Assembly: GCA_030512335.1 (NCBI GenBank)
Contig: JAULSU010000003.1
Coordinates: 5,146,001-5,210,000 of the forward strand
Length of the DNA: 64,000 nt
Source of the DNA: Immersiella caudata
Taxonomy: Eukaryota; Ascomycota; Sordariomycetes; Sordariales; Lasiosphaeriaceae
Direction of reading: 5' to 3'
The notes beneath the pieces are model-generated. The model ran no database searches. It saw only the letters and a list, made by a program, of their open reading frames with translations, and was not told the DNA's origin. The translations under genes and the position numbers were made by a program. Positions 20,977-32,516 of this stretch are shown piece after piece (the stretch's first letter is position 1; each line of letters opens with the position of its first letter).

Positions 20977-22980
20977 TTACTCCTTCGGGCCAATCTCGAA
21001 TGCCCTGGGGGCGTCTTCAGAAGGCACCTTTTCGACGTCCTTGATGCCCTTCGAAGCATCCGGAACACGCTCATCGTTCTCCTGAGCAGCCTTTTCCCCA
21101 GTGCCGTTTAAGCCCTCCTTGTGGCCGTTAGTCAACTTCAACTTCTCGGCTGTGCTTTCAGTCTCCGTCTTCTCTCCGTTGGTTTGCTTGACCTTGCCGT
21201 TGGTTTGCTTGGCTTCATCCCTCTTCGCAGCTGGTTCCTGTGTCTGCTTCTTTGCCATTTCCCGTTTGATTTTCTGTTCAAGGGCCTCAAGTTCGGCATC
21301 CGAATCCAAGTCCTTACTCTGGTTCGCCATGCGTGCGAGTGCGCGAAGCTTTGACTCGCGCCGCTTCTTCCTGCGCCTCTCAGCCGCTCTGCGAGCCTTT
21401 TCCTTCGCGTCGTCGATAATCTTCTTCTCCTCGGCTACCCACTTGCCGATGCAAGCTGCTGCGCCGACCGGGTCCTCTCGGTGGTTGAGAAGGTATCCCT
21501 GAAGCTGGGCTGGCGTGAAGATGCCTTCGGGGATCGCGCTGCTGAAGTCCAGGGCAAGCTGCGTAAGCTTGGCCTCGGGAATCTGCGCGACCTTATCCGC
21601 AGGTCTCGGGCCGTCGCCTTCTCTTGAATAGAAGCGCAAAAACATGAGCTCGCTGCTTCGCTGTGAGATATTGCCGAGGTAGATGATACGGTCGACACGG
21701 CCGGGTCGCACCAAGGCCTTGTCAAGCTCCTGCGCGAAGTTGGAAGTCATCAAGACGATGCGTCCCTCTTGCGAGGCAACGCCGTCAAGGACATTGAGGA
21801 GACCGGCCAAAGTACATCTAGAGTTCGTGCGGCGATCGTCGTCCGGGTCGGAATCGGAGTCGTCGTTATCTTCGTCGCTGTCGTCGGATTTGCCGGGACG
21901 TCTCTTGATTCCTACCGCGTCGATATCCTCCAGCAGAACCATGCAGCGCGGTGGCAGCGCAGCGAAGAGTCTCTCCAGGAGCTTGTCATCACTGACAGTG
22001 GGGATTTGTACCAAATACAGCTCAAGCCCAAACCTGCCGGCCAAGGCGAGAGAGAGTGACGATTTACCGGTACCGGGAGGACCATGGAAGAGATACCCTC
22101 GACGATATGGGATGCCACGTGAATTGTAGAACTTGCGGGTATTGGCATCAAGATAGTTCTCGATATCGGCAATAAGCTCGGATTTGGTCTTCTCGTCAAA
22201 GTGTACCGTGTCGAGCGGGCGGAGAGGTCGCAGGATGGTGACGTCCCACGACTCGTCGCCGTAGCCCCTACCCTTGGCCTCTCGAACCGTGACAAACGCC
22301 TCCCGCTGCTTGTCGGCGAACACTCGGCAGGCTTCGAGATACTTTTTGATGGGCCCAACAGATCGACCCAAGCACATGACGACAAGCGGTTCGTCCCCCT
22401 GCGGGGCACCCGAGTATTCGTCTGGTGTCTGATTGCCCCACGCGTTCTTATAGTGTGAACTTGAAGTCAGAACCCGGCGGACCATAAACAGGCTGCGATC
22501 GAAAAAGAACCACGTCGTTCCAAAGGTGGGCAGGTATTGCACCGGCACCCGCTTCTCGTGATGATAGTCGTTTCGCTCCGAAGAGCGGCGATAGTGCCAA
22601 GCGTCGGACTGGATGGTCTCGGAATGAGCTGTCAAAACACGCGTGCCCTTGCTGGTCAGCACATGGGCGCCCAGCCAGTTGAGCACCTCGCGATTCAGAC
22701 GGTCTCTCCCTGCGATGGAGATCGAAGCTGTGAGAAAGCGGATGATCCACCAGTACACTTTGGACCCGGATGCCTGGATAGCGCGCGCTCCGCTCGACGC
22801 GGCGCCCATGAGGGCAGCTGCGGTCAGCACCGTCGTCAGATCCACACCCAGCCATGACTTGAAGAAGTTCTGCAGCACGCCGAAGCCGGGGATGCGCTCC
22901 TCGAGCTGATCGAATGATGTTGTGCCGGGGCGTGCTCCAAGCAGGGACGTGGTGCCTGCGAGCGCCAGAAGACTATTCAT
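20977..22980 (-). CDS. BCS1-like AAA+ ATPase (667 aa)
   Basis: Single exon. The N-terminal BCS1-N-type region has a hydrophobic span near 50-60 and YWWIIRFLTASISIAG around 76-91, with DRSLFMVRR typical of the family. The AAA+ domain follows: Walker A GPPGTGKSS (300-308), Walker B MVLLEDID (347-354), an acidic Asp/Ser insert (365-383) between Walker B and sensor 1, MTSN at 411-414, and arginine-finger motif RPGRVD (425-430). True Bcs1 moves the Rieske protein across the inner mitochondrial membrane, but filamentous fungi hold many paralogs with longer C-termini. This one carries a 160-residue Lys/Glu-rich coiled-coil tail with KQTNG repeats, so it is a paralog and probably not the housekeeping Bcs1. 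Mitochondrial inner-membrane location is inferred. Confidence 0.92.
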   Translation of the reverse strand: MNSLLALAGTTSLLGARPGTTSFDQLEERIPGFGVLQNFFKSWLGVDLTTVLTAAALMGAASSGARAIQASGSKVYWWIIRFLTASISIAGRDRLNREVLNWLGAHVLTSKGTRVLTAHSETIQSDAWHYRRSSERNDYHHEKRVPVQYLPTFGTTWFFFDRSLFMVRRVLTSSSHYKNAWGNQTPDEYSGAPQGDEPLVVMCLGRSVGPIKKYLEACRVFADKQREAFVTVREAKGRGYGDESWDVTILRPLRPLDTVHFDEKTKSELIADIENYLDANTRKFYNSRGIPYRRGYLFHGPPGTGKSSLSLALAGRFGLELYLVQIPTVSDDKLLERLFAALPPRCMVLLEDIDAVGIKRRPGKSDDSDEDNDDSDSDPDDDRRTNSRCTLAGLLNVLDGVASQEGRIVLMTSNFAQELDKALVRPGRVDRIIYLGNISQRSSELMFLRFYSREGDGPRPADKVAQIPEAKLTQLALDFSSAIPEGIFTPAQLQGYLLNHREDPVGAAACIGKWVAEEKKIIDDAKEKARRAAERRRKKRRESKLRALARMANQSKDLDSDAELEALEQKIKREMAKKQTQEPAAKRDEAKQTNGKVKQTNGEKTETESTAEKLKLTNGHKEGLNGTGEKAAQENDERVPDASKGIKDVEKVPSEDAPRAFEIGPKE

Positions 22981-24824
22981 GGCTGATCGCGTGTGCGTGG
23001 CCCTGCTGAAGCACGTGTGTTGTCGACGGATGGCGGGGTGTCGATGGTGGGTTTTCGAGAGGGAAGACCGGCGAGAGAGCCGCTTCTAATACTGGTCGAG
23101 AGATGAAGCAAGGAAACCAATTGAACGTCTGGCAGTGCGTCAGTGGAAGCGGTCAGAGTCACATATTTTATTTGGGTCCCACCGTGGTTGCCAGAAGGCA
23201 TCTGCACCAGCAGGCAACACCTCGACTTTTCTCCTAAGCGAGGGCGTCAAGCTGTTAATCGGCTTTGGTTCGTTCCGGATGCTTGGCGAAAGGTAATTCT
23301 TGGGCTGGTGGAATTCGTTGGAAGGCTTCTCCGACCGATCTGAAGCTCTTTGATGTAGAATGTGCAAGACAACCTGTGTTTAACCGCGCCAGGTTGAATG
23401 TTTGGCCTTTAAATAAAGTTTTCCACGTCTTTCCGTGTGCAACAAACGAGGCTTCTTGGTGGTCTGCGAAACGGATGGCACAAGAAATACCTTCAGTCGC
23501 CTCCCCACTCACCCGTCCGGGCCTAAGCGTTTAGCGGAGCGTCGCTGTTTGTCCAACACGCCAGGCATCTGCAGCGTTGCTGCGCAGTGTGCAGATTGCA
23601 TGCGCACAACCACCGGAACGGTGACCTCTCGGGAGTGGAGGCCTCGAGTTGCTTGGTCGCCGTGGGAGAATTAGCCGCTGTTCCCACTCTCTTCGCGGCT
23701 TGGAATGGGGTGCGACAGTCGCCGTTGGGCCGCCCGGGCTGCAAATGTGGTAACGGTGTGGGTGCACAGCCGCCTGCGCAGAGGAGGGATTGCCGCGTTG
23801 CGCCTGTTGCAGTTGGGTCTTCTGCACGTAATTCGAACAACCATCAGGCGAGGAGTGCCGTGGGAGCGTCGATCGTTTGCTGATTCCACCCCTAGTTTGC
23901 GACCGCTGGTCTTGATTATAGTGCTGCTGCAGCCACTGGGGACAATCACTGGCCCTTCGGACTTTTTGAGCGACATGTCGCGGCGTTCAAGTTGGTCAGC
24001 CTGCCCGTGGGATCATTGCTGGGCGCACACAAAGGCTCGGATGGAGCATAGAGTCGTTTATGTGGTGGCCTGAGGAAAGACGGCAACATCGAGACAGGCG
24101 AGACATGTTGGACAGAGACAGCGGCGGAAAGGCGCACGGCGACACGACAGCTGAAGCGAATCCAGGCAGCCGGTGCTCAGGTTGCATGGTGGCCAGGCGA
24201 ATTTGGGCTTGCGCACGACAACAGAGCACACGGTTGACTGCCCGCCCAGTCCAGCCGCGTCAACATTATGAAGAGGGTTGGAAGGGTGGCTCTCAAATCC
24301 GTGGTTGAGTGGGGCTGGAGCTTCGTTTGTTGCAACAGCTGCGGGTGGGGATTTTCAGCCCAGGAAAACGTGCCGAGAGGGTTGACCATTTGCACAGTTC
24401 GGGCGCCTCCCGCACTGTGCATTCAGCGCTGACGCCTTCGGAAGTGAAGATTGAGGAGAGAGAGTTTATCTTGTGGTTGGAAATAAGAGCCTGAAACATC
24501 TGGGTTCGTCGCTGATATTCACTTTGGGAAAAGCGTGATTGTTCGAGAAACGCCTATCTGAAGCCCTGGCGAAGTTAAAGTTTTCTGCTCTTGGAGTTGA
24601 AACAATACTTAACCAACGGTTAGCCCCCGTCGTTGGCCTTGCCCCTCCCATCCAGGCCAACCCGGCTTTTCAAGAATTACCCCGCCATCGCCCTTCTCGA
24701 CCCCGCACCTCAGCGCGAGACAGCACGCTACAGATCGCGACAAACCGCTACATTTTGCTAGAAGATCATCGAATACCGATACCACACCAGTGGAAGGCTG
24801 CACTTCTAGTGCGCAGAAAACACA
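22981..24824. other. Divergent intergenic region, 1.84 kb
   Basis: Separates the BCS1-like gene (-) from dom34 (+). Long for two single-exon genes, but only short, overlapping and unconvincing open frames are present and no RNA gene is visible. Confidence 0.5.
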
Positions 24825-26045
24825 ATGCGTCTCCTTTCACCAAAGAAGCAGACGCTTGACGCAATCGACCCCGAGACGGGCGTTGCGCTTCTCCCAGTCG
24901 AGCCTGAAGACATGTGGCACGCCAACAACCTGATTGCAATCGAAGATATCGTCAAGGCGCACGCCGTTCGAAGAGTCGTCCAGGAGACGAGCACCGGCTC
25001 CGTATCCTCGGAAAGGATACACATTGACCTCTTCATCAAGGTCACCTCGACATTTTTCGACCCCGCCGCGTCGGCGCTCCATGTATCGGGCAGAGTGTGC
25101 CGCGAGAACTCCTTTGTCAGTGTTGGGCAGTATCACACACTGGACCTGGAACTGAACCGACAGTTTACAATCTGGAAGGAGCATGGATGGGACTCGATTG
25201 CGCTCCAGACGCTCAGCGAGGCCGTGACGGACGACAAACCCGAGGCGCTGGTCGCCATTGTGATGCAGGAGGGCCTTGCCAACATCTGTCTGATCACAGA
25301 CTTCCAGACGCTCATCAAACAACGAGTCGAAAGTTCAATCCCGAAGAAACGATCATCCGCGAAGGACACAGCGGGAGGAATGGCGAACTTTTACGAGAAG
25401 ACGCTGTCCACGATGCTCCGCGCTGTCGACTTCAACAACCCGCGACCGCTCCTCCTCGCCAGCCCGGGCTTCGTGGCACAAGATTTCCGAACCTACATGC
25501 AGACGGAGGGTGCCAAGCGGGCAGATAAGAAACTACAGCGTATTGCCAGGGATGCGGTCGTGGTGCACTCGAGCACGGGGTACGTCCACAGTTTGAACGA
25601 GATTCTGAAGAGCCCCGAAGTGCAGGCCACGATGCGGGACAAGCGATACACCAGCGAGACGAGTTTGATGGACCAGTTTTATGAGCGGCTCCGCAAGGAC
25701 GACGGGAGAGCATGGTACGGCGTGAAGCCGGTGGAGAAGGCAGTCGCCGAAGGGGCGGTGGGCCGTGGCGGGGGTGTGTTACTCATCAACAACGCCTTCT
25801 TCCGAAGTTTGGATATCCCGACGAGGAAAAAGTTCGTTGCGCTTGTGGATAAGGTGAAAGAGGATGGTGGGGAGGCCAAGGTGCTGAGTAGTGATCATGA
25901 GAGTGGACAGAGGCTAGACGCACTAGGAGGCATCGCCGCGATCCTGACGTATCCCATCTTCGAACTTGACGAAGACGAGGAGGATGATGAAGATGGAGGT
26001 GAGGAAGGGAGGCTAGGGTCTGAAGGAGAGACAACAGTAATATGA
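24825..26045 (+). CDS. dom34: Dom34/Pelota ribosome-rescue factor (406 aa)
   Basis: Full-length, intronless relative of eRF1 that, with the GTPase Hbs1, enters the empty A site of stalled ribosomes and, with Rli1/ABCE1, splits them (no-go and non-stop decay). Domain order: N-terminal Sm-like domain (about 1-135; MWHANNLIAIED, VSGRVCREN), central domain (136-270; LANICLIT, LLLASPGFVAQDF) which as expected lacks the GGQ motif of eRF1, and C-terminal domain (271-385; HSLNEILKSPEV, LLINNAFFRSL, LGGIAAILTYP). A short acidic tail ends the protein. Length is close to yeast Dom34 (386). A conserved single-copy housekeeping gene. Confidence 0.96.
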   Translation: MRLLSPKKQTLDAIDPETGVALLPVEPEDMWHANNLIAIEDIVKAHAVRRVVQETSTGSVSSERIHIDLFIKVTSTFFDPAASALHVSGRVCRENSFVSVGQYHTLDLELNRQFTIWKEHGWDSIALQTLSEAVTDDKPEALVAIVMQEGLANICLITDFQTLIKQRVESSIPKKRSSAKDTAGGMANFYEKTLSTMLRAVDFNNPRPLLLASPGFVAQDFRTYMQTEGAKRADKKLQRIARDAVVVHSSTGYVHSLNEILKSPEVQATMRDKRYTSETSLMDQFYERLRKDDGRAWYGVKPVEKAVAEGAVGRGGGVLLINNAFFRSLDIPTRKKFVALVDKVKEDGGEAKVLSSDHESGQRLDALGGIAAILTYPIFELDEDEEDDEDGGEEGRLGSEGETTVI

Positions 26046-27440
26046 ACATCACCGCCTCCTTTTGGGCGGCGTGAGGACAACCTGAACACATCTAACCGAG
26101 CCAGTGACCGGTTCGTAGAGTTCTTGTACAGTTCCCGTTGCCGCATTGCGCAAGGTCGTAGACATGCGGTTTGCCCCTGTGAGATCGCTTCCAAACCGGG
26201 GCGACAGAGCGATTGGTTTGATGATCTTGGTGTCGTAGCAGTCCACCCAGACGACAAGCTCTGGCGTGGCACGCTAGCGGTTCCTTGGCTGGGTGCCGCA
26301 TCACGTCATCGGCGACATCCCACCAAAGAGACAACATCAGCATCAGTATCAATTGGCTTTCAACGAGAAGCTCGATGTGCGGGACTTTTAAGCTGTGCCG
26401 GAAGGATTTGAGGCTCATGATGGCGGAGCGTTTGTTACGAGGCTCGACAGGCGTATTGCCGTGCCGCAAGACGAGGGACGGGGAGAGTCAGCGTTACACC
26501 AAACCCAAGACTCACCTCCCGTCGACTTCCCGTCTGCTGCACGTCGGGGCATTCGAAGACCAGAGCTCCTGTCGTGCCGTGCACCGCTGGTGTTGGGTGT
26601 GGGTCGACGTGGCCCTGAGAGGATGAAAGGAAAATGTCCATGATGTAACCACCTGCAATAGTTCTCGGCAGCCGCCCTGTGCCATTGTCATATGATGCTG
26701 ATATCTCATCCTTTTGTCTTCCATCCCACGAACATGCAGTTTCCTTCCACCGTCCATGCATTGTCGCCTTATCCCCGCGTAATCACCCCGTCTTCGTTCG
26801 AATTGCCAATGCGTTGCTGAGGAACTGGCCTGCAGCGCGCTAAACCCCAACCATCAGCTGCTGACACCGCCAATCGGGTAGCCCAACGACTCCAATCGTC
26901 GCACTCGCAAGACCCGTCGTTGGTTATCTACCAGCACCAACAACCCGAGCTAAGCGACACATTTCCCTCAAACCGCCGTTTGCCTTTCTGTGGTTCCGGG
27001 CGCAATCCGACCAAGACAGGTCGGAAGCAGCGGAAGTGAGTAAGGGGCGTTGAAGGGATGACCAGCTGCAGAACGAAGCCCAATCTGGCCCCGTTTGCTC
27101 CCGACCTCTTCCTGTTCTCCCAGTGGTCTCGACACCTTGACACCTGACGCCGCAAAGTGGAGGTGGGCCCTGCCTGCTGCAAGCTGCCACCCGCGCAACC
27201 CGACAGAACGGCGCTGGCCAGCCTCAGGTCACCGCGAAAGTCAATCCCCGCCCCATCGCCTGGCCTGGCCGCGCTTGTGCCGGCTTTCTCGGAGACGGCC
27301 ACGGTCACCGGGGTTTTTGTCCACGCCGCGTCGGCCGAACAGAAAGAGCCGCGCATTCAATTCTTGGCGCGACCACACCCGACGCTCGACACCCACTCCC
27401 AGCCCTCGGAGCCCTTTTTTTCTGGCACGATGCGAACGCG
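26046..27440. other. Intergenic; long leader/promoter of the WD40 gene
   Basis: About 1.4 kb. No conserved coding seen. The right 300 bases are C-rich and contain a short upstream frame (27430-27465) that overlaps the main start. Confidence 0.5.
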
Positions 27441-27465
27441 ATGGCTGCCATCTGGTCCGCGTTAA
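27430..27465 (+). promoter_or_regulatory. Upstream ORF overlapping the WD40 start codon
   Basis: ATG at 27430 opens an 11-codon frame ending in TAA at 27463-27465, overlapping the main ATG at 27441 in another frame. If this ATG is in the mRNA it would lower translation of the WD40 protein, which must then rely on leaky scanning; the main ATG has the better context (GCGATGGC). Confidence 0.45.
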
Positions 27466-30400
27466 AGGGACCATCGTCTGACCAACAACAACGGCCGCAA
27501 GATGGCTCTCTTCCCTCGCACTCGGCTGGTGCTCTTCCCAGCAGCAGCAGCAACAACAGCGGCCTCGGCAGCGCTAGACTGCCTTCGCGAGGCGCTCTGG
27601 TTGGCACACCGCTGCACAACTCGCCAAGATCACCAAGCGTGGTCGAGCCCCAAGGTAAGAAGAATCCCACGGTCCACCAGCCAGCCCAGGTTTCGGCTGC
27701 CGTTCCCTGTGGAGCAGGGGCAGCGCACGGCGGCGAAACCTTCCTTTCCCGCCCGCTGCCTGCAAACCGTCGGCTTCCTTCTGTCCCTTTTGTCTGGTTC
27801 AGCCAAATTCCATTCCCTCTGCGCGTGATTGCCCCGCGGGCCGCGAGTGTCTTGCCCGGAGCAATGAGTGCCGACCCCGGCGCCACAGCAGCTGACCAAT
27901 CTGTGCCAGGTTCGCGCACCACAAGCACCAGTCCTGCGTCGGCGGCACAGCCTGTGCCGGCTCCCAGCAGGAGGGCCACGTCGGCGAGGCTTTCCCGGAG
28001 CAGCACGGTGCTTTCGAGGAAGGAAAAGGAGCGGGACAGGGACCGGGAGCAGCAGCCAGATAGCAGCGACGCGCAGAACAATGCAGACGATGCGGTCAAG
28101 GACCCGAACCCGAATTCCGTTGTCGGTCTTGGAGCCAGCGTCGCCCGTGCCACGCCCCCGCTGCCGTCCCAGTCGCCCCCCTCCGGCTCTGTTATAGACC
28201 CGTTGTCCCAGGTGAGTTTGTGGCAGCCTGTCCGGGGTCCCAATTCTACGCGCAGGTCGGTGACGACGACGCCAATCTCGATCCGTTTCTTTCCGCGTAT
28301 AGCTTACGGGGACAATTGGCGTGCCCATAATGGCAATGGCGCTCGCGCCCGTTCACAAGCTCCCTGGCCGTCGTCCGCCTACGTGCTCGTCCTGCTGGAA
28401 CAAGCTTGCTAACCGCGGAATGCGACGCAGCACATATATATGAGAACGAACACCGACCACTCGATCCCACATCGTCTACGCCATCCCTCGCGGCCCGAGA
28501 GCCCGACGCAGACCGCCGAAGTGCAAGTCGGAGCGGCCGCAGACGTCAACAGTAAACTGGCGCCGCTGGTTGGGGATGCGCTCAAAGACAAGAGCAGCAA
28601 GAAAGGCCCCTCCTTCCTCAGCCGTTTTGGCATGCGCGGCATCAAGAAGAAGGATGCCGGGGATTTAGACTCAGACTCAGAGTTCGGTAGCGAAGCGCGG
28701 ATGGACGGGATAAATGCATTGGTCTTCAGCCAATCCCTGGCCGGACCGTTCGCGGGCGCCGGCTTCACACCACACCACAAGGAGCCGCCGAGGTACATAC
28801 GGACGAAGGCGAACAACAAGAAGATGCGGGAGTTCAACCGCATGTTCCTGGCCCAGGAGCTGGTTGGGACGCAGCCACCAAAGGCCAACGAAGACGGTGC
28901 AGAGCCTACAGAAGCTGGGAAGCCCCCCGTTGTGACAGTTAGCGTTGCGGCAGCCAGCGGAAGGAAGGCTGCCCGCACGGGAGGCGCAGTCTGGGCGACG
29001 GAGTTCAGCAAGGACGGGAAGTACTTTGCTACGGCAGGGAAGGACCATGCGGTGAGGATATGGGCTGTGATCACGACACCGGAGGAGCGCCGCGCGTGTG
29101 ACGAAGAAGATGCCGCTAACGGCGGCACTGGAGAGAGGCTTAGTGCGCCTGTTTTCAGGGGCCGGCCAATACGGGAATTCGAAGGGCACACGGGCGAGGT
29201 GCTGGATCTCAGCTGGAGCAAAAACAACTTTTTGCTGTCGTCGTCGATGGACAAGACGGTCAGGCTTTGGCACCTGAGCCGGGAAGAGTGCCTCTGCACC
29301 TTCAAGCACAAAGACTTCGTCACAAGACTGGCCTTTCATCCCACGGACGACCGCTTTTTCCTCGCCGGGTCGCTCGATACCATGCTGCGCCTGTGGAGCA
29401 TCCCCGACAAGGCGATCGCGTTTTCCGAGCAGCTGCCTGACCTCGTCACAGCTGTCGCGTTCTCGCCTGACGGACGGACCGCCATTGCGGGGTTACTCAA
29501 CGGCATGTGTCTCTTCTACGACACCGAAGGGCTCAAGTTCCAGTCCCAGATACACGTGCGCTCGTCGCGGGGAAAGAACGCAAAGGGAAGCAAGATCACC
29601 AATATCCAGACGATGAGCATTCCTCCACCGAATCCGCTAGACGCTACTTCACAACCGCCCAACTCCGAAGCATCTCAAACTTCCACTGACGGAGCTGTCC
29701 GGGGCGAGGTGAGGGTTCTCATCACTTCGAATGACAGTCGTATTCGAATATACAACCTCAGCAAGAAGACGTTAGATACTAAGCTCAAGGGCCACGATAA
29801 CACATGCAGTCAGATCGCGGCAAGTTTCTCAGACGATGGGAGCTATGTCATCTGTGGGAGCGAAGACCGGAAGGCCTTCGTCTGGAGTCTCAACGGCAAT
29901 GTGAGTCTGACCCAGGACAAGGACAAGCCGCCTGTAGAGTACTTCGAGGCACACAACGAAATAGTCACCACCGCCGTCTTTGCGCCTACCAGGACGAGGA
30001 TGCTTCTTGGCAAAAGCGGGGACCCTATCTATGATCTCTGCAACCCGCCGCCGGTGGTTCTGCGGAGTCTCGAGGAAACTGCTAGCATGACCATGAGTCA
30101 GACCGGCTTCCATGGAAATGACGCGCAGTCAGTGTCAGAGGCCGCGTCGAAACGACCCGAGCCGAGTGCCGGGTATATTTCTCGATCAACACATTACGAT
30201 GGAAACATCATTGTCACCACCGACGATACGGGCATCATCAAGGTCTTCCGCCAGGACTGCGCCTTCGCGAAGCGCCGGAATGAGAACTGGGAGACGGGCA
30301 GCACCCTGAGCCGCAAATTGGCGGCTCACGGCGGCGTCTTTGTGAACAGTGGACTGGGGCGCAGCGGTAGTATCCTGACCCGGACCAGTGCAAGCAGTGC

Positions 30401-31499
30401 GGCGCATAGCAGGCGTGGATCGCTCAGCCAGTCTGTCAAATCGGGGGTGGTTGCTTCACCGAAGCTGGGTGCGGTCGGGGGGAACTCGGATCGGATTCTG
30501 AGCTGGCGGCAAAGCATCGAGCACGGTGGAGACAAGCGCAACGGTATCCTGCCCAATGGAGGCAGCACCCCCGCGCGGAGCGAGCGATCCATCAGCCCGG
30601 CGAAAGCAAGTCGGACGCCCCTCGGTTCGAGCGCTGCGAACTTGGCGAGCGATGCGAGGAAGCAGCCGTATGCTGGCTCGCCGGCAGTGACACGTCCGAG
30701 TAGTACTCTGACCAGTCCCACAGCAAGTGTGTTCAGCAATAACACCCCGGAACGGTTCCCAGTCCGCCTCATCAAGGACCGGGCGCACATGGACACGGGG
30801 CGGCGTCAGGCGAACATCGAGCAAGAGTCGGGGCCAATTCCTTCACCCGGCTTCACCTTCCGCCCGGCCGATTCCGAGGATCGCTCCCCAGACAGCCCAA
30901 CGGGGCTCAATAACTCGTTCTGGAACCTGAGCCGATGGCGTGGCAAGGGGCCCAAGGTCGGCACATCAGGCCAGGGACAGGCGAGCGGACATACACGGAC
31001 CCTTAGCAGCGGCAGCATGCTATCCAGAACGAGATACCCCATGGATGCAGCGAACGAGGACAAGGAGGCGAGGGGTGGAGAGGAGGAGAAGCCACGGGAC
31101 AAGAGGCGAAGCTTGGGGTCTCGCGGTGCCTCGTCCACCGGGGAAGGAGAGCCGGGACGGCGCCGATCTCTCCCACCCTCATCACTTGGTCGAGGACCTA
31201 GCGACTCCGACATCCGATCGGTCCCGACCATTCATCTCCCCGATGAGGCGGACAGCGTCTCTACCTCGAACCCTGTTCGCATGAAACGAGACGCATCGCC
31301 GTACAGACATTTGTGGAGCCGTGGGGACTCGGCGGCCAGCCGAATCAGCTCGGAGCTGAGCGGCGATATCGAAGAGGAGGATGAAGGAGAAGAAGAAACA
31401 GCATGCAGAAGTTGCGGCGGGGACGATTTCAAGGCGAAAAAGATCGCGGGGAAGCAGAGGTTGAGCTGCCGGCGGTGCGGCACGCTCGTGGACGAGTAG
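27441..31499 (+). CDS. WD40 protein of the WDR44/Dgr2 type (about 1194 aa, three exons)
   Basis: Model: 27441..27654, 27910..28211, 28431..31499. Intron 2 (219 nt; GTGAGT, GCTAAC, GCAG) is well supported. Intron 1 (255 nt; GTAAGA, GCTGAC, CCAG) has good signals, but its length is a multiple of three with no stop, so a 1279-residue form is possible. Order: disordered Ser/Pro N-terminus with a Lys/Arg/Asp patch, a conserved block SFLSRFGMRGIKKKD, then WD40 repeats from about 355 (WATEFSKDGKYFATAGKDHAVRIW) to about 545, more blades at 600-662 and near 760-783, a long Ser/Arg tail, and a final CxxC...CxxC zinc-ribbon-like motif. The layout fits Dgr2/WDR44 relatives; WDR44 binds Rab11 in endosomal traffic. 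The fungal role is not settled. Confidence 0.88.
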
Positions 31500-32031
31500 G
31501 TAACGTAATAGTTATCCTTGCCAAGCTTGGCGAAGCACCAAGTGCTCGAGTTCTTGCATTGTACAATGGCGCTATGGTTTGCGGATGCGGGATGGGCTGC
31601 ATGACACAGCGCGGCGTGGGTTGTTGGCTTTACTTTGGTGTATGGCTTTGGGGTTAGTGGGATACTTTTTTTGCTCAATGATACCAGGATAGGACATAAA
31701 TGAGACTCCTCGGTTAGAAGACACGATTGACCGATCACCTGGTTTGGTAGCTCGACGAATATCGATACGGAGCAGTTCTTCTAGCAAGTCCCGTGTGGGA
31801 CGCCGTGTTGATGGTGACGATATGAAGCCTGGTATCCACAGGCCACCGAGCGCCAACGGACTGCCCAAATACGCTGTATTGCTAACCGCGCCCATTCTGG
31901 CTATGCTGAAAGTCTCGCAAAAGCCAATGTTCCCTCCTTATCTCGCGCGCCGACGCCGCCCTCAGGTCCCTCGTCCCGTCATAGTCGTGTCGCAACCCAA
32001 TGGTCCGCCGCTCGCAGCGTTCGGTCGCCGT
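31500..32031. other. Convergent 3' intergenic region, 0.53 kb
   Basis: 3' flanks of the WD40 gene (+) and the thioredoxin gene (-). No feature recognised. Confidence 0.5.
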
Positions 32032-32516
32032 TTACGAAGCCTGCGCCAGCACAACAGTTAGCCATCATCCACTTTAAACGTCATCCAACGGGCGCAAGCC
32101 ATTCTTACCTCCGCCTTCGGCGCCGCCAACTCATTCAGCTTCGTCGCCAACACCGTCAAATTTTTGGGATCCGCCCCCCGAATCAACCCCAACTTCCCAT
32201 CCGACACCACCGCGCCGCCCCCCAGCGCCGCTGCGCCAACCTCTACGCCCTGCGGCTCGCCGTCTTGAAGAACTAGGAAGGAAGGTAGCGAGGTGATGCC
32301 GTATTGCTTAGAGATCTCGGGGATCTCTTCAATGTCGACTTTGGCGAAAGCCAGCGAATCGGGGACGCCGTGCTTCTTGGCGAGGTTGGCGTAGAAGGGG
32401 GCGATGGCTTTGCAGGGGGGGCACCAATCGGCCCAGAAGTCGATGAGGATGTACTTGTGGGATTTTTTGAGTGATTCAAATTCCTCGAGGGAGTGGATGG
32501 AGTGGACTTCGGCCAT
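32032..32516 (-). CDS. Thioredoxin (138 aa, two exons with a two-codon last exon)
   Basis: Exon 1 32516..32109 and exon 2 32040..32032, intron 32108..32041 (68 nt; GTAAGA, GGCTAACTG branch, GCAG). Spliced, the protein ends KAEAS; unspliced it would gain about 16 unrelated residues. The thioredoxin fold is clear: FWADWCPPC with redox Cys32 and Cys35 (WCPPC instead of the usual WCGPC), AFAKVDIEEIPEI, and the cis-proline in ITSLPSFLVL. ATG 32516 gives a start close to the first strand, so a cytosolic enzyme. WCPPC is found in some thioredoxin-like proteins and shifts redox potential, so a specialised thioredoxin is possible. An insertion GAAALGGGAVVSDGK in the C-terminal half is unusual. Confidence 0.9.

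Noticed and set aside
24837..25322. 161-codon minus-strand frame inside dom34
   Set aside because: Antisense shadow of a clearly conserved gene.
27305..28243. 312-codon minus-strand frame opposite the WD40 gene start
   Set aside because: High GC and third-base bias of the sense strand explain it; no domain, and its sense partner is conserved.
28409..29323. 304-codon minus-strand frame opposite WD40 repeats
   Set aside because: Shadow of the repeat-bearing exon.
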